The notes: generated by a model not told the origin, from the letters alone. DNA of 64,000 nt from Streptomyces sp. NBC_00289 (GCF_041435115.1 NZ_CP108046.1:3224001-3288000); one strand, 5' to 3'; shown: positions 1 through 11,214, counted from the stretch's first letter. Translations and numbers: made by a program.

Positions 1-333
1 GTCCGCGTAGTCGTCGAAGCCGAGCACGCCGTCGGCCTCGGGGAGGGCTTCGGCGAGTTCCTTGCCGTACCGCTCGGCCATGCAGCCCACCGCCACGACG
101 GCCTGGGTTCTGTTCTGCCCCTTGAGGTCATTGGCCTCGAGGAGCGCGTCGACGGAGTCCTTCTTGGCGGCTTCGACGAAGCCGCAGGTGTTGACGACGG
201 CGACGTCCGCGTCCGCGGCGTCCTCGACGAGATCCCAGCCGTCCGCCTCCAAGCGGCCTGCGAGCTCCTCCGAGTCCACCTCGTTACGGGCGCAGCCAAG
301 AGTGACGAGTGCGACGGTACGGCGTTCAGGCAT
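1..333 (-). CDS. rimO: Ribosomal protein uS12 methylthiotransferase RimO, N-terminal part
   Basis: Only the first 111 codons lie in the window; the gene runs off the left edge. The product is a radical-SAM enzyme that methylthiolates an aspartate of ribosomal protein S12. What is visible is the MiaB/RimO-type N-terminal domain that binds the auxiliary [4Fe-4S] cluster. It starts [20 protein letters not shown], with candidate cluster cysteines at about 14, 50 (VVNTCGF) and 84 (AVGCMAE). The start is the ATG at 333. RimO rather than MiaB is favoured by the TLGCARN start and by position next to a RodZ-like gene and ftsK, as in other streptomycetes. The radical-SAM and TRAM domains are outside the window. 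Confidence 0.9.
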   Translation of the reverse strand, partial: MPERRTVALVTLGCARNEVDSEELAGRLEADGWDLVEDAADADVAVVNTCGFVEAAKKDSVDALLEANDLKGQNRTQAVVAVGCMAERYGKELAEALPEADGVLGFDDYAD

Positions 334-372
334 GGGCTCAAGACTACTTTGTCTCACTGACAGCCCACGTCG

Positions 373-402
373 ACGGGGTTGGCCGATCCCGGCCAACCCC
401 GT
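373..402 (-). terminator. Intrinsic terminator after the RodZ-like gene
   Basis: Perfect 13-bp stem (ACGGGGTTGGCCG with its complement) and a 4-nt loop, between the stop of the RodZ-like gene and the rimO start. There is no strong U-run, which is usual in Streptomyces. Confidence 0.6.
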
Positions 403-424
403 ATGCGCGCGCCCCGCGGTCCGG

Positions 425-1264
425 CTATCCGACCTGCGGGTCACCCTTCGTGTAGGTGAGCCGTTCGACGGCGCCCGGCTGGAAGTCGTCGTCGATCTTC
501 TTGCCGTTGACGTAGAGCTGGATGGCACCCGCGTCACCGAGGACGAGATTGATCTTGTCGCTGTCCTGGAAGGTCTGCGACTCGCCCTGCTTGAGCAGCC
601 CGTCGAACAGCAGTCGGCCGTTGTGGTCCTTGGCGGAGATCCAGCTGCGTCCGTCGGCGGCGCTGACCTGGACGGTCACCTTGTCCTGAGGCGCCGCGGC
701 GATGGCGCTGTCGGACGGCTCGGGTTTGGGATCGGTGGGCTTGGCGGACTTCGGTGTGGGGGTGGAGGACGTGCCGGCCGAGGGCTTGGACCCGTCGGCG
801 ACCTGCGTCTTGGTCCCGCCGTCGTCGCCGCCCTTGACCGCAGTGAACCCGACGAAGCCGATGACGGCGACGATCGCGGCGACCATGGCCGCGGTCCAGT
901 TGGGTCCGCGGCGTTCCGGACGGATGCGTTCCGCCTCGAAGAGCGGGGCCGCCGGGGTCGGGGCCGGACGCCCACCGTGGTCGGCGTCGTACCGGGCGAG
1001 AAGGGGGGCGGGGTCCAGGAGGACGGCCTTGGCCAGGGTACGGATGTGGCCGCGGGCGTAGACGTCGCCGCCACAGGGCGTGAAGTCGTCCGCCTCGATG
1101 GCGTGCACGATGGCGATGCGGACCCGGGTGGCGCTGCTGACGTCGTCGACGGTCAGCCCGGCCGCGATGCGCGCCTGCTGGAGGGCACGGCCGACCGACG
1201 GACCGGCCTCTTCGCGATCATCTTCGAACGGACGCTCGTCTTCAGGGGAGTTGCCGATGGACAC
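425..1264 (-). CDS. RodZ-like helix-turn-helix membrane protein (DUF4115)
   Basis: Protein of 279 aa with an N-terminal RodZ-type HTH (residues about 25-90; [19 protein letters not shown]), a proline-containing linker, one membrane span (about 140-160; [16 protein letters not shown]), a Ser/Thr/Pro-rich spacer and a C-terminal beta domain of DUF4115 type. RodZ homologues link the cell-shape or cytoskeletal machinery to the membrane. I chose the GTG at 1264 because GAAAGG lies 8-9 nt upstream; an ATG 44 codons further upstream would add an arginine-rich extension without domain similarity. It sits between ftsK and rimO on the same strand, with a 234-bp gap from ftsK. Family assignment is firm; the precise role in polar-growing streptomycetes is inferred. 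Confidence 0.85.
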   Translation of the reverse strand: MSIGNSPEDERPFEDDREEAGPSVGRALQQARIAAGLTVDDVSSATRVRIAIVHAIEADDFTPCGGDVYARGHIRTLAKAVLLDPAPLLARYDADHGGRPAPTPAAPLFEAERIRPERRGPNWTAAMVAAIVAVIGFVGFTAVKGGDDGGTKTQVADGSKPSAGTSSTPTPKSAKPTDPKPEPSDSAIAAAPQDKVTVQVSAADGRSWISAKDHNGRLLFDGLLKQGESQTFQDSDKINLVLGDAGAIQLYVNGKKIDDDFQPGAVERLTYTKGDPQVG

Positions 1265-1498
1265 GGGGGCGCCTTTCGAGCGTTTTAGCCGCCTGTGCTG
1301 GAGGTTCAGTCTAGGGGGGGTACGAAAGGGTGGGGCAACCGGACGGCGGGACTTTGTACGCCATAGGAATGGCCCGGCATCCCGACGGCGGGGCACATGC
1401 TTGTTGTTTCCCTCAACTTGACGTACGCCGAAGGGAAACGGTTGCTCAAAGATTTCTTACGGGTGAGTCACGATTGGCGGACGGCCTCGGGCCTGTCT

Positions 1499-4213
1499 TC
1501 ACGACTCCCCGCGGATCACCGAAAGCACGCCGTCCAGCTCGTCAGCCTTCACAAGAACGTCACGTGCCTTGGACCCCTCGCTCGGACCGACGATGCCCCG
1601 GGACTCCATCAGATCCATGAGCCGCCCCGCCTTGGCGAAGCCGACCCGCAGCTTGCGCTGGAGCATGGACGTGGACCCGAACTGCGTGGACACGACCAGC
1701 TCGGCCGCCTGACACAGCAGGTCGAGGTCGTCGCCGATCTCCTCGTCGATCTCCTTCTTCTGCTTGCTGCCCACGGTGACGTCGTCCCGGAAGACGGGCG
1801 CCATCTGGTCCTTGCAGTGCTGGACGACCACCCCGACCTCGTCCTCGGTCACGAACGCGCCCTGCATACGGGTCGGCTTGTTCGCCCCCATCGGCAGGAA
1901 GAGCCCGTCGCCCTTGCCGATGAGCTTCTCGGCGCCCGGCTGGTCGAGGATGACGCGCGAGTCGGCGAGCGACGAGGTGGCGAAGGCGAGCCGCGAGGGC
2001 ACGTTCGCCTTGATCAGACCGGTGACGACGTCGACCGACGGCCGCTGCGTCGCCAGCACCAGGTGGATGCCGGCCGCGCGCGCCAGCTGCGTGATCCGCA
2101 CGATCGAGTCCTCGACGTCCCTCGGCGCGACCATCATCAGGTCGGCGAGCTCGTCGACGATCACCAGCAGATACGGATAGGTCTTGAGCTCCCGCTCGCT
2201 GCCCTCCGGCGTCTTGAGCTTGCCGTCGCGGATGGCCTGGTTGAAGTCGTCGATGTGCCGGTATCCGAAGGCCGCCAGGTCGTCGTAGCGCAGGTCCATC
2301 TCGCGTACGACCCACTGCAGCGCCTCGGCGGCCCGCTTCGGGTTGGTGATGATCGGCGTGATCAGGTGCGGAATGCCCTCGTACGCGGTCAGCTCGACCC
2401 GCTTGGGGTCGACGAGGACCATACGGACGTCCTCCGGGGTGGCGCGCACCATGACGGACGTGATCAGACAGTTGATGCACGACGACTTGCCCGAACCGGT
2501 CGCGCCGGCCACCAGGACGTGCGGCATCTTCGCCAGGTTGGCCATCACGTAGCCGCCCTCGACGTCCTTGCCGAGCGCGACCAGCATCGGATGGTCGTCC
2601 TCGGCGGCCGCGGCGAGCCGCAGCACGTCACCGAGGTTGACCATCTCCCGGTCGGTGTTGGGGATCTCGATGCCGACGGCGGACTTGCCGGGGATCGGCG
2701 AGATGATCCGCACGTCGGGGCTGGCGACGGCGTAGGCGATGTTCTTCGTCAGCGCGGTGATCCGCTCGACCTTGACCGCGGGGCCGAGCTCCACCTCGTA
2801 GCGGGTGACCGTCGGCCCGCGCGTGAAGCCGGTGACGGAGGCGTCGACCTTGAACTCGGTGAAGACGTTCGTGAGTGAGGCGACCACGGCGTCGTTGGCC
2901 GCGCTGCGCGTCTTGCCGGGGCCCCCGCGCGTGAGGAGGTCGAGCGAGGGCAGCGCGTACGTGATGTCGCCGGACAGCTGGAGCTGCTCGGCACGCGGCG
3001 GCAGTTCGCGCGGCGCCTCGGGCGAGGACTTGGTGAGGTCGGGGACCTCCGTCTTCAGCTTCTCCTGCTTGGGGCGCGCGGCCGGCACGGGCTTCGGGGC
3101 CGGGATCGGGGTCGATTCTTCACGGTCGCCCACGCTGACGCCCTGGGTGAGGTCGGCGACGACCGGCGAGGGCGGCATCCCGTGCATGACGGCGCCGTCG
3201 AGCGCGGCGGCGGCCGCCGCGGCGACGTCCACGGCGTCCAGCGGGCGGTCCATGTCGGGCTGCGGCACAGCCGACCGTCTGGGCCGGCCACGACGCCGGG
3301 TGAGGGCCTCCTGCTCGGCGCTGTCGGGGTCGTACCCCTCGGGCGCCGGCCCGCGCCGACGGGAGCGGGCGGGCGCGGGCAGCGCCTCGCGCCACTGGTC
3401 CTCGTACCGCTCGTCGTCCTCGTCGAGTTCGTCCGCGGCGGGGTCGTGGATGATGCCCAGCTTCACGCCGAGCAGCCGCAGCCGCTGTGGGATGGCGTTG
3501 ACGGGGGTGGCGGTGACGACCAGCAGTCCGAACACCGTGAGCAGCACGAGCAGCGGTACGGCCAGGACGTCGCCCATGGTGTACGTCAGCGGCGTCGCCG
3601 CACCCCAGCCGATGAGGCCGCCCGCGTCCCTTATCGCCTGCATGCCGGCGCTGCGGGCGGGCGCTCCGCAGGCGATGTGCACCTGGCCGAGCACACCGAT
3701 GACGAGCGCGGACAGACCGATCACGATGCGGCCGTTGGCCTCGGGCTGCTCGGGGTGGCGGATGAAGCGCACGGCGATCAGCGCGAGCAGTATCGGCACC
3801 AGCAGGTCGAGCCGGCCGAAGGCGCCGGTCACCAGCATCTCGACGAGGTCGCCGACCGGGCCGCGCAGATTCGACCACGTTCCCGCGGCGACGATCAGGG
3901 CGAGACCGAGCAGCAGCAGCGCGACCCCGTCCTTGCGGTGCGCGGGGTCGAGGTTCTTCGCGCCCTGCCCTATCCCGCGGAACACCGCACCGACGGCGTG
4001 CGCCAGGCCGAGCCAGACGGCGCGCACCAGCCGGTAGATGCCTCCGGTGGGGCTGGGAGCCGGCCTGGGCACGGGCTTCTTCGCCACCGCCTTCCTGGCC
4101 GGCGCCTTCTTCGCGGGCGCCTTTTTCGCAGCGGCCTTCCGCACCGGAGCCTTCGCGGGAGCGGCCGCCTTCTTCGCGGGCTGCTTCTTGGCTGCCGAGG
4201 GACGTGAGGCCAT
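1499..4213 (-). CDS. ftsK: DNA translocase FtsK/SpoIIIE
   Basis: Protein of 904 aa. The N-terminus is a Lys/Ala-rich basic tail (about residues 5-45), followed by four or five membrane spans (about 85-270), an acidic/proline linker, and the FtsK motor: Walker A GATGSGKSS with the P-loop lysine near 576, then the conserved VLVDPKRVELTAYEGIPHL segment. A C-terminal winged-helix gamma domain (about 835-900) would read oriented DNA motifs. It pumps chromosomes through closing sporulation septa. The ATG at 4213 (MASRPSAAKK) is preferred over an ATG 18 codons upstream because the upstream codons look non-coding; no clear Shine-Dalgarno is visible, so the start is moderately certain. It lies downstream of osaB on the same strand with a 124-bp gap. 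Confidence 0.96.
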   Translation of the reverse strand: MASRPSAAKKQPAKKAAAPAKAPVRKAAAKKAPAKKAPARKAVAKKPVPRPAPSPTGGIYRLVRAVWLGLAHAVGAVFRGIGQGAKNLDPAHRKDGVALLLLGLALIVAAGTWSNLRGPVGDLVEMLVTGAFGRLDLLVPILLALIAVRFIRHPEQPEANGRIVIGLSALVIGVLGQVHIACGAPARSAGMQAIRDAGGLIGWGAATPLTYTMGDVLAVPLLVLLTVFGLLVVTATPVNAIPQRLRLLGVKLGIIHDPAADELDEDDERYEDQWREALPAPARSRRRGPAPEGYDPDSAEQEALTRRRGRPRRSAVPQPDMDRPLDAVDVAAAAAAALDGAVMHGMPPSPVVADLTQGVSVGDREESTPIPAPKPVPAARPKQEKLKTEVPDLTKSSPEAPRELPPRAEQLQLSGDITYALPSLDLLTRGGPGKTRSAANDAVVASLTNVFTEFKVDASVTGFTRGPTVTRYEVELGPAVKVERITALTKNIAYAVASPDVRIISPIPGKSAVGIEIPNTDREMVNLGDVLRLAAAAEDDHPMLVALGKDVEGGYVMANLAKMPHVLVAGATGSGKSSCINCLITSVMVRATPEDVRMVLVDPKRVELTAYEGIPHLITPIITNPKRAAEALQWVVREMDLRYDDLAAFGYRHIDDFNQAIRDGKLKTPEGSERELKTYPYLLVIVDELADLMMVAPRDVEDSIVRITQLARAAGIHLVLATQRPSVDVVTGLIKANVPSRLAFATSSLADSRVILDQPGAEKLIGKGDGLFLPMGANKPTRMQGAFVTEDEVGVVVQHCKDQMAPVFRDDVTVGSKQKKEIDEEIGDDLDLLCQAAELVVSTQFGSTSMLQRKLRVGFAKAGRLMDLMESRGIVGPSEGSKARDVLVKADELDGVLSVIRGES

Positions 4214-4337
4214 AGGTGCGAGGTTACCGGTGTGGAGGGCGACGGACACGTGTGCCCGACGCTTCACCCGTTCGTGTCGCCCTCGGGAGGTCGCCGAACT
4301 GACGCACGTTCATGCGCCACGAGGCCCGGAACGAGGG

Positions 4338-5021
4338 TCAGTTCTGCGACGGCATCGGCGACGCGGGGCCCGTCCCGGGCTCCAGCGCGTCCAGGGCCCG
4401 CCGCAAACCCGTGAGTTTGCGCTCGAGATGAGCCGCCGTCGCGACCGCGGCCGCGTCCGCCGACTCGTCGTCGAGCTGCTTGGACAGCGCCTCCGCCTGC
4501 TCCTCGACGGCGGCCAGCCGCGCCGACAGCTCGGCCAGCAGCCCCGCCGGTTCCTTCGTCTCGCCCGCCACGGCCTTGCCGCCGCCGCCCTCCAACTGGA
4601 GCCGCAGCAGCGCCGCCTGCTCCCGCAGCTGGCAGTTCTTCATGTACAGCTCGACGAACACGGAGACCTTCGCGCGCAGCACCCACGGGTCGAACGGCTT
4701 GGAGATGTAGTCGACCGCGCCCGCCGCATACCCGCGGAACGTGTGGTGCGGCCCGTGGTTGATCGCGGTGAGGAAGATGATCGGGATGTCCCGGGTGCGC
4801 TCTCGCCGCTTGATGTGCGCGGCGGTCTCGAAACCGTCCATGCCTGGCATCTGGACGTCCAGCAGGATGACCGCGAAGTCATCGGTGAGCAGCGCTTTGA
4901 GCGCTTCCTCCCCGGACGATGCCCGCACCAGCGTCTGATCGAGCGCGGAGAGAATGGCCTCCAGCGCCAGCAGATTCTCCGGCCGGTCATCGACCAGGAG
5001 GATCTTGGCCTTCTGCACCAT
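4338..5021 (-). CDS. osaB: Response regulator OsaB with coiled-coil C-terminus
   Basis: Protein of 227 aa. Residues 5-125 form a receiver domain: acidic pair DD at 11-12, phospho-acceptor Asp55 in VILLDVQMPGMDG, and a conserved lysine in YISKPFDP. The remainder (about 130-210) is charged, Leu/Ala/Glu-rich and predicted coiled coil, with no DNA-binding output domain. This architecture matches OsaB of S. coelicolor, an orphan regulator needed for osmoadaptation (from memory). It follows the hybrid kinase osaA on the same strand. The start is fixed by GAGGAGGG a few bases upstream of the ATG at 5021; a longer frame exists upstream but is not needed. Output probably goes through protein contacts made by the coiled coil. 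Confidence 0.9.
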   Translation of the reverse strand: MVQKAKILLVDDRPENLLALEAILSALDQTLVRASSGEEALKALLTDDFAVILLDVQMPGMDGFETAAHIKRRERTRDIPIIFLTAINHGPHHTFRGYAAGAVDYISKPFDPWVLRAKVSVFVELYMKNCQLREQAALLRLQLEGGGGKAVAGETKEPAGLLAELSARLAAVEEQAEALSKQLDDESADAAAVATAAHLERKLTGLRRALDALEPGTGPASPMPSQN

Positions 5022-5327
5022 GGCCCGCCCTCCTCGTCCCGGAAGTGCACCGGGCGCCGCCCCAGAGGACGACTCCATTGCGCCGCCCGTCCTTGTGCCG
5101 GTCATGGTAGCCGCACCCCGCCTGTCGCCACACCCTGTCACCGCGATGTCACTGTGCACGTAGCAGAAACGTAGCGGGAGACCAGAAGGTTCCCCGAATC
5201 CCGCAGTTCTACACGCCCTCCGCAACACTGCGTCAGCAACTCCGTGTGAGCCCCCGCCTGCCCGTTCCGCGGGCGGGAAACCTCACCACGCGGAACGGCG
5301 ACGAAGCCCGCCCGGTTCCGTCACGCC
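5022..5327. other. osaA-osaB intergenic region
   Basis: A gap of 306 bp between the osaA stop and the osaB start, both read leftwards. It holds a G+C-rich imperfect hairpin near 5255-5278 just after osaA, and a short direct repeat ACGTAGC at 5158-5164 and 5169-5175. No gene is credible. The length is enough for a separate osaB promoter, which I cannot pinpoint. Confidence 0.5.
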
Positions 5328-8300
5328 TCACGCCTCCCGCATCCACTGCTCCATCACCGTCAGCAGGTGATCGGGATCCACCGGCTTGGTCACGTAGTCG
5401 GAGGCACCGGACTCGATCGCCTTCTCCCGGTCCCCCTTCATCGCCTTCGCGGTCAGCGCGATGATCGGGAGCCCCGCGAACTGCGGCATCCTGCGGATCG
5501 CCGTGGTCGTCGCGTACCCGTCCATCTCGGGCATCATGATGTCCATCAGGACGACCGTCACGTCGTCGTGCTGCTCCAGGACCTCGATGCCCTCCCGGCC
5601 GTTCTCGGCGTACAGCACCGACAGCCCGTGCTGCTCCAGGACGCTGGTGAGCGCGAAGACGTTGCGGATGTCGTCGTCGACGATCAGCACCTTCTCCCCG
5701 CCGAACCGGATGCCCCGGCGCGGCTGCGGCGCGGCCTCCTGCTCCCCGGCCGACCACTGCTCGTGCGCCGCCCGGTACTCCAGGGCGGGCGCACCCCTGC
5801 GGCGGCGCCGGAAGAGCGCGGCGGCGCCGTTCTGCGTCTCCTGGTACGACTTCACCTCGGCCGGCGTCTCGACCTCCACGTCGGACAGCTCGGACTGGTC
5901 GGCCCGGTCGTGCGCGGAGGCCACCAGTTCCCGGGCCTCCAGCGCGGGGGCGAGCTGCTGGTAGCCCTGCGGCGGCAGTTCGCTCGGGTGCAGCGGCAGG
6001 TACAGCGTGAACGTCGAGCCGCGGCCGGGCTCGCTCTGCGCGTGGATCTCGCCGCCCAGCAGCTGGGCGATCTCCCGCGAGATGGACAGCCCGAGGCCGG
6101 TGCCGCCGTACTTGCGGCTGGTCGTACCGTCCGCCTGCTTGAACGCCTCGAAGATCACCCGCATCTTGCTGGCCGCGATGCCGATCCCGGTGTCGGTCAC
6201 CGAGAACGCGATCAGGTCGGCGTCCGCGTCGCGCAGCGAGCCGGTCTCCAGGAGCTGCTCGCGGATCGCCACCGGGACGTCCCCGCCGGCCGGCCGGATG
6301 ACCAGCTCGACCGACCCGGAGTCGGTGAACTTCACCGCGTTCGACAACAGGTTGCGCAGCACCTGCAGCAGCCGCTGCTCGTCCGTGTGCAGGGTGGCCG
6401 GCAGCTCCGGCGACACCCGTACGGACAGGTCGAGGCCCTTCTCCGCGGTCAGCGGCCGGAAGGTCGCCTCCACGTAGTCGACGAGCTGGACCAGCGCGAT
6501 CCGCGTCGGGGAGACGTCCATCTTGCCCGCCTCCACCTTCGACAGGTCGAGGATGTCGTTGATCAGCTGGAGCAGGTCGGAACCGGCCCCGTGGATCGTC
6601 TCGGCGAACTCGACCTGCTTCGGGGAGAGGTTCCCCTCCGCGTTGTCGGCGAGCAGCTTGGCCAGGATCAGCAGCGAGTTGAGCGGGGTGCGCAGCTCGT
6701 GCGACATGTTGGCGAGGAACTCGCTCTTGTAGCGCATGGACACCGCGAGCTGCTCGGCGCGCTCCTCCAGGACCTGCCGCGCCTCCTCGATCTCCGTGTT
6801 CTTGACCTCGATGTCGCGGTTCTGCTGGGCCAGCAGCTCGGCCTTCTCCTCCAACTCGGCGTTGGACGCCTGAAGGGCCTTCTGCCGGTTCTCCAACTCC
6901 GCCGACCGCTCGCGGAGTTGTTCGGTGAGCTCCTGCGACTGCCGCAGCAGCACCTCCGTCTTGGTATTGACGGAGATGGTGTTGACGCTCGTCGCGATCA
7001 TCTCGGCGATCTGGTTGAGGAAGTCCTTCTGGATATGGGTGAACGGAGTGAAGGACGCCAGCTCGATGACACCGAGCACCTTGCCCTCGAAGAGCACCGG
7101 AAGCACGATCACCTGCGCGGGCGGCGCCTCGCCGAGCCCGGAGGAGATCTTCAGATAGCCACTGGGGGCGTTCTCCACGAGGATCGTGCGCTTCTCCTCG
7201 GCAGCCGTCCCGATGAGCGCCTCACCCGGCCGGAACGAGGTCGGCATGGACCCCATCGAGTAGCCGTACGAGCCGAGCATCCGCAGCTCGTACTGCTCCT
7301 CGGTCTCCGCGCTGAGGTCCTTGCCGTCGAGGAGGGGCATGGCGACGAAGAACGCGCCGTGCTGCGCGGTCACCACCGGCGTCAGCTCGCTCATGATCAG
7401 CGAGGCCACGTCCTCCAGGTCGCGGCGGCCCTGCATCAGCGCGGAGATACGGGCGAGGTTGCCCTTCAGCCAGTCCTGCTCCTTGTTCGCGATCGTGGTG
7501 TCACGCAGGTTGGCGATCATCTTGTTGATGTAGTCCTGGAGTTCCTGGATCTCGCCCGCCGCGTCGACGTCGATCTTCAGGTTCAGGTCACCGCGGGTCA
7601 CCGCGGTCGCCACGCGCGCGATGGCACGCACCTGCCGGGTCAGGTTCCCGGCCATCTCGTTCACCGACTCGGTGAGGTCGCGCCAGGTGCCGTCGACGTC
7701 CCGCACGCGTGCCTGGCCGCCCAGCTGGCCCTCCGTACCCACCTCGCGGGCCACCCGGGTGACCTCCTCGGCGAAGGACGAGAGCTGGTCGACCATCGTG
7801 TTGATGGTGGTCTTGAGCTCCAGGATCTCGCCGCGCGCGTCGATGTCGATCTTCTTGGTCAGGTCGCCCTTGGCGATGGCCGTGGTGACCATCGCGATGT
7901 TGCGCACCTGGCCGGTCAGGTTGGACGCCATCCCGTTCACGGACTCGGTGAGGTCCTTCCACGTGCCGGCCACGCCGGGAACGCGCGCCTGGCCGCCGAG
8001 GATGCCGTCCGTGCCCACCTCACGCGCCACCTTGGTGACCTGGTCGGCGAACGAACTCAGCGTCTTCACCATGGTGTTGAAGGTGTCGGCCAGCTGCGCG
8101 ACCTCCCCGCGCGCCTCGATCGTCACCGTCCGCGTCAGGTCCCCGTTGGCGACGGCCGCCGCCACCTGGGAGATGTTCCGCACCTGCATGGTCAGATTCT
8201 TGGCCATCAGGTTCACGTTGTCGGTGAGGTCCTTCCAGATGCCCGTGACACCCGACGCGTGCGCCTGACCGCCCAGAATGCCCTCGGTGCCCACCTCGCG

Positions 8301-10808
8301 GGCCACCCGGGTCACCTGCTCGGCGAACGAGGACAGCTGGTCGACCATCGTGTTGACGGTGGTGACGAGCTCGAGGATCTCGCCCTTCGCGTCGACCGTG
8401 ATCTTCTTGGACAGGTCGCCCTTGGCGACCGCGGTCGTGACCTCGGCGATCTGGCGCACCTGGATGGTCAGGTTGTTCGCCATGAAGTTCACGGACTGCG
8501 TGAGGTCCTTCCAGGTGCCGGAGACCCCCTGCACCTCGGCCTGCCCGCCGAGCTGCCCCTCGGTACCCACCTCGCGGGCCACACGCGTGACCTCCTGGGC
8601 GAACGACGAGAGCTGGTCGACCATCGTGTTCAGGGTGTTCTTCAGCTCCAGGATCTCCCCGCGCGCGTCCACGGTGATCTTCTGGGAGAGGTCACCCCGG
8701 GCCACGGCGGTGGCGACCTGCGCGATGTTGCGCACCTGAGCGGTCAGGTTGCCGGCCATGCCGTTCACCGAGTCGGTCAGGTCCCGCCACACACCGGCCA
8801 CGCCCGGCACCTGCGCCTGGCCGCCGAGCTGCCCCGCCGTGCCCACCTCGCGCGCGACCCGGGTCACCTGGTCGGCGAAGGCGGAGAGCTGGTCGACCAT
8901 CGTGTTGATGGTGTTCTTCAGCTCGAGGATCTCCCCGCGCGCGTCGACGTCGATCTTCTGGGAGAGGTCACCCCGGGCGACCGCCGTCGTCACCTGGGCG
9001 ATCTGCCTCACCTGGGAGGTGAGGTTGCCGGCCATGAAGTTGACGGAGTCCGTGAGTTCCTTCCACGTACCCGACACACCGTCCACCCGGGCCTGACCGC
9101 CCAGCCGCCCCTCGGTGCCCACGTCGCGGGCCATCCGCGTCACCTGGTCGGCGAACGACGACAGCTGGTCGACCATCGTGTTGACGGTGTTCTTCAGCTG
9201 GGCCATCTCGCCGGAGACGTCGACGGTGACCTTCTGCGACAGGTCACCGTTGGCCACGGCCGTGGTGACCTGGGCGATGTTCCTCACCTGTCCGGTGAGA
9301 TTCCGGAACGCCGTGTTGACGGAGTCCGTCAGGTCCTTCCACGTACCGGCGGCTCCGGGCACCTGCGCCTGACCGCCCAGTTCACCCTCCACACCGACCT
9401 CTCGCGCCACGCGCGTGACCTCGGCACCGAACGCGGACAGCTGGTCCACCATCCCGTTGACGGTGTTCTTCAGCTCCAGCATCTCGCCGGCCACGTCGAC
9501 GGTGACCTTCTGGGACAGATCACCGTTGGCCACGGCCGTCGTCACGGCGGCGATGTCCCGCACCTGCGTGGTCAGGTTCCGGAAGACCGTGTTCACCGAG
9601 TCGGTGAGGTCCTTCCACGTCCCCGCGGCACCCGGCACGTTCGCCTGCCCGCCGAGCTGTCCCTCGGCACCGACCTCGTTGGCGACGCGCGTGACCTCGT
9701 CCGCGAAGATCCGCAGCGTCTCGGTCATCTGGTTGATCGTGTCCGCGAGCTGCGCGACCTCGCCGCGCGCCGACACCGTCACCTTCTGGGACAGGTCACC
9801 GTTCGCGACCGCCGTCGTCACCTGGGCGATCCCGCGCACCTGCGCGGTCAGGTTGCCGGCCATGAGGTTCACCGAATCGGTGAGGTCCTTCCACACGCCG
9901 GCCACACCGGGTACCTGCGCCTGGCCGCCCAGCTCGCCCTCGACACCCACCTCGCGCGCGACCCGCGTCACCTCGGAGGAGAAGGACGACAGCTGGTCCA
10001 CCATCGTGTTGACGGTGTTCTTGAGCTCCAGCATCTCGCCGGCCACGTGAACCGTGACCTTGCGCGACAGATCACCCTTGGCGACGGCGGTCGTCACCAG
10101 CGCGATGTCCCGCACCTGGGCCGTGAGCCGGTACGCCATCGTGTTGACGGACTCCGTGAGGTCCTTCCACGAACCGGACATCCCCCGCACCCGGGCCTGT
10201 CCGCCCAGCTTGCCCTCGGTGCCCACCTCGCTGGCCACGCGCGTGACCTCGTCGGTGAACGTCGACAGCTGGTCGACCAGGTTGTTGACGGTCCGGCCGA
10301 CCTTGAGGAACTCCCCGCGCAACGGATGCCCGGTCCCGTCCGGCGCCTGCGTCCGCAGCTCCATGCGCGGCGACAGATCACCCTCCGCCACCGCGGACAG
10401 CACCCGGCTGACCTCGGAGACGGGCCGCGCGAGATCGTCCACCAGCGCGTTCGAGGCGTCGATGGCGGCCGCCCAGGAGCCCTCCGAGGCACCCGTCTCC
10501 AGCCGCTCCGTGAGCTTCCCCTCACGCCCCACCATGCGCCGCACCCGAGAGAGCTCACCCGTCAGATGGAGGTTGCGGTCGGCCACCTCGTTGAAGACGG
10601 CCGCGATCTCCGACATGACGCCGTCGCCGGACACGGTGAGCCGCTTGCGGAAGTTCCCGTCCCGCATCGACACCAGCGCCGCCAGCAGCCTGTTCAGGGC
10701 AGCCGTGTCCACCGAAGTGGTCCCGTTGCGCGCTGTGCGCTGGTTACTCAGGGACTGTCCGCCTTTCGCGCGCGTTTTAGTGGCCCGCGTCGCTTCGCCA
10801 GACTCCAC
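5328..10808 (-). CDS. osaA: Multi-HAMP hybrid sensor histidine kinase OsaA
   Basis: Protein of 1826 aa without membrane spans, so probably cytoplasmic. From about residue 60 to 1090 it is an array of roughly twelve HAMP-type units of about 92 aa, ten of which carry an LGGQA-x-V...W(K/R)(D/E)LT-SVN signature. Then follow a GAF domain (about 1120-1280), a long coiled coil, HisKA with His1370 in [10 protein letters not shown], HATPase (N-box [23 protein letters not shown]) and a C-terminal receiver with Asp1756 in [10 protein letters not shown]. The plan resembles fungal group III osmosensing kinases and S. coelicolor OsaA. Start: GTG at 10808, with GGGAGG 6 nt upstream. Likely partners are OsaB downstream and OsaC, transcribed divergently. 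Signal input is probably relayed along the HAMP stack. Confidence 0.92.
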   Translation of the reverse strand: MESGEATRATKTRAKGGQSLSNQRTARNGTTSVDTAALNRLLAALVSMRDGNFRKRLTVSGDGVMSEIAAVFNEVADRNLHLTGELSRVRRMVGREGKLTERLETGASEGSWAAAIDASNALVDDLARPVSEVSRVLSAVAEGDLSPRMELRTQAPDGTGHPLRGEFLKVGRTVNNLVDQLSTFTDEVTRVASEVGTEGKLGGQARVRGMSGSWKDLTESVNTMAYRLTAQVRDIALVTTAVAKGDLSRKVTVHVAGEMLELKNTVNTMVDQLSSFSSEVTRVAREVGVEGELGGQAQVPGVAGVWKDLTDSVNLMAGNLTAQVRGIAQVTTAVANGDLSQKVTVSARGEVAQLADTINQMTETLRIFADEVTRVANEVGAEGQLGGQANVPGAAGTWKDLTDSVNTVFRNLTTQVRDIAAVTTAVANGDLSQKVTVDVAGEMLELKNTVNGMVDQLSAFGAEVTRVAREVGVEGELGGQAQVPGAAGTWKDLTDSVNTAFRNLTGQVRNIAQVTTAVANGDLSQKVTVDVSGEMAQLKNTVNTMVDQLSSFADQVTRMARDVGTEGRLGGQARVDGVSGTWKELTDSVNFMAGNLTSQVRQIAQVTTAVARGDLSQKIDVDARGEILELKNTINTMVDQLSAFADQVTRVAREVGTAGQLGGQAQVPGVAGVWRDLTDSVNGMAGNLTAQVRNIAQVATAVARGDLSQKITVDARGEILELKNTLNTMVDQLSSFAQEVTRVAREVGTEGQLGGQAEVQGVSGTWKDLTQSVNFMANNLTIQVRQIAEVTTAVAKGDLSKKITVDAKGEILELVTTVNTMVDQLSSFAEQVTRVAREVGTEGILGGQAHASGVTGIWKDLTDNVNLMAKNLTMQVRNISQVAAAVANGDLTRTVTIEARGEVAQLADTFNTMVKTLSSFADQVTKVAREVGTDGILGGQARVPGVAGTWKDLTESVNGMASNLTGQVRNIAMVTTAIAKGDLTKKIDIDARGEILELKTTINTMVDQLSSFAEEVTRVAREVGTEGQLGGQARVRDVDGTWRDLTESVNEMAGNLTRQVRAIARVATAVTRGDLNLKIDVDAAGEIQELQDYINKMIANLRDTTIANKEQDWLKGNLARISALMQGRRDLEDVASLIMSELTPVVTAQHGAFFVAMPLLDGKDLSAETEEQYELRMLGSYGYSMGSMPTSFRPGEALIGTAAEEKRTILVENAPSGYLKISSGLGEAPPAQVIVLPVLFEGKVLGVIELASFTPFTHIQKDFLNQIAEMIATSVNTISVNTKTEVLLRQSQELTEQLRERSAELENRQKALQASNAELEEKAELLAQQNRDIEVKNTEIEEARQVLEERAEQLAVSMRYKSEFLANMSHELRTPLNSLLILAKLLADNAEGNLSPKQVEFAETIHGAGSDLLQLINDILDLSKVEAGKMDVSPTRIALVQLVDYVEATFRPLTAEKGLDLSVRVSPELPATLHTDEQRLLQVLRNLLSNAVKFTDSGSVELVIRPAGGDVPVAIREQLLETGSLRDADADLIAFSVTDTGIGIAASKMRVIFEAFKQADGTTSRKYGGTGLGLSISREIAQLLGGEIHAQSEPGRGSTFTLYLPLHPSELPPQGYQQLAPALEARELVASAHDRADQSELSDVEVETPAEVKSYQETQNGAAALFRRRRRGAPALEYRAAHEQWSAGEQEAAPQPRRGIRFGGEKVLIVDDDIRNVFALTSVLEQHGLSVLYAENGREGIEVLEQHDDVTVVLMDIMMPEMDGYATTTAIRRMPQFAGLPIIALTAKAMKGDREKAIESGASDYVTKPVDPDHLLTVMEQWMREA
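7540..10640 (-). repeat. Tandem HAMP-coding repeats inside osaA
   Basis: About eleven to twelve diverged direct repeats of about 276 bp (92 codons), visible as recurrent GAC(A/G)TGGTCGACCAG-like and LGGQA-coding blocks. They encode stacked HAMP units rather than a mobile or CRISPR element. Confidence 0.85.
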
Positions 10809-11214
10809 TGTGTCCCTCCCGCAGGGGTCGACCGTTACTGCTGTGCTCCGGCATTCCTGGTCGGCGTACCGGTTACTGCTGCGTAGTTCTGTCTACTGCT
10901 GCGTTCCACTGCGATTTTCAGCCAGGCATGGCGAGCCGCATCACGAGCTCCTGCCCGCCTTACGTACAAGACACTCGGCCTGCCCGGACCTTCTCCAGAA
11001 GCCTGCCCAGTGTTTCACCCCGGCTGAACCAGGCCATAACAGTTCGGCAGCTTCGCACATCGTCCGCACACCCTCTGGACGGAAACACTGGTGACCGGCA
11101 TCCGCACGGGCAGGGAAGGTAAGTAACCTTGCATGCGGCTGTCCAGCCGCGCCGGTTCCGTCCGGTCTGGGCGGTGGCACGAAACGAGCGGGCATCGGAG
11201 GGGCGGCCGCACAC
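10809..11214. promoter_or_regulatory. Divergent osaA-osaC promoter region
   Basis: A 406-bp intergenic region between divergently read osaA and osaC. Near osaA there are three copies of a 12-mer: GTTACTGCTGTG (10834-10845), GTTACTGCTGCG (10872-10883) and TCTACTGCTGCG (10892-10903). Near osaC, about 85 bp before its ATG, is an inverted repeat AAGGT-AAGTA-ACCTT (11116-11130). These are candidate regulator sites; the binding protein is unknown. No open frame here looks like a gene. Confidence 0.5.

Noticed and set aside
7540..10640. CRISPR-like regular repeats
   Set aside because: Period of about 276 bp, in frame and encoding HAMP units; no short repeats with unique spacers, and no cas genes.
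5367..10886. Open frame of 1839 codons antisense to osaA
   Set aside because: Shadow of the high-GC osaA repeats on the opposite strand; Arg/His/Leu/Asp low-complexity translation without domains. osaA itself has full kinase motifs.
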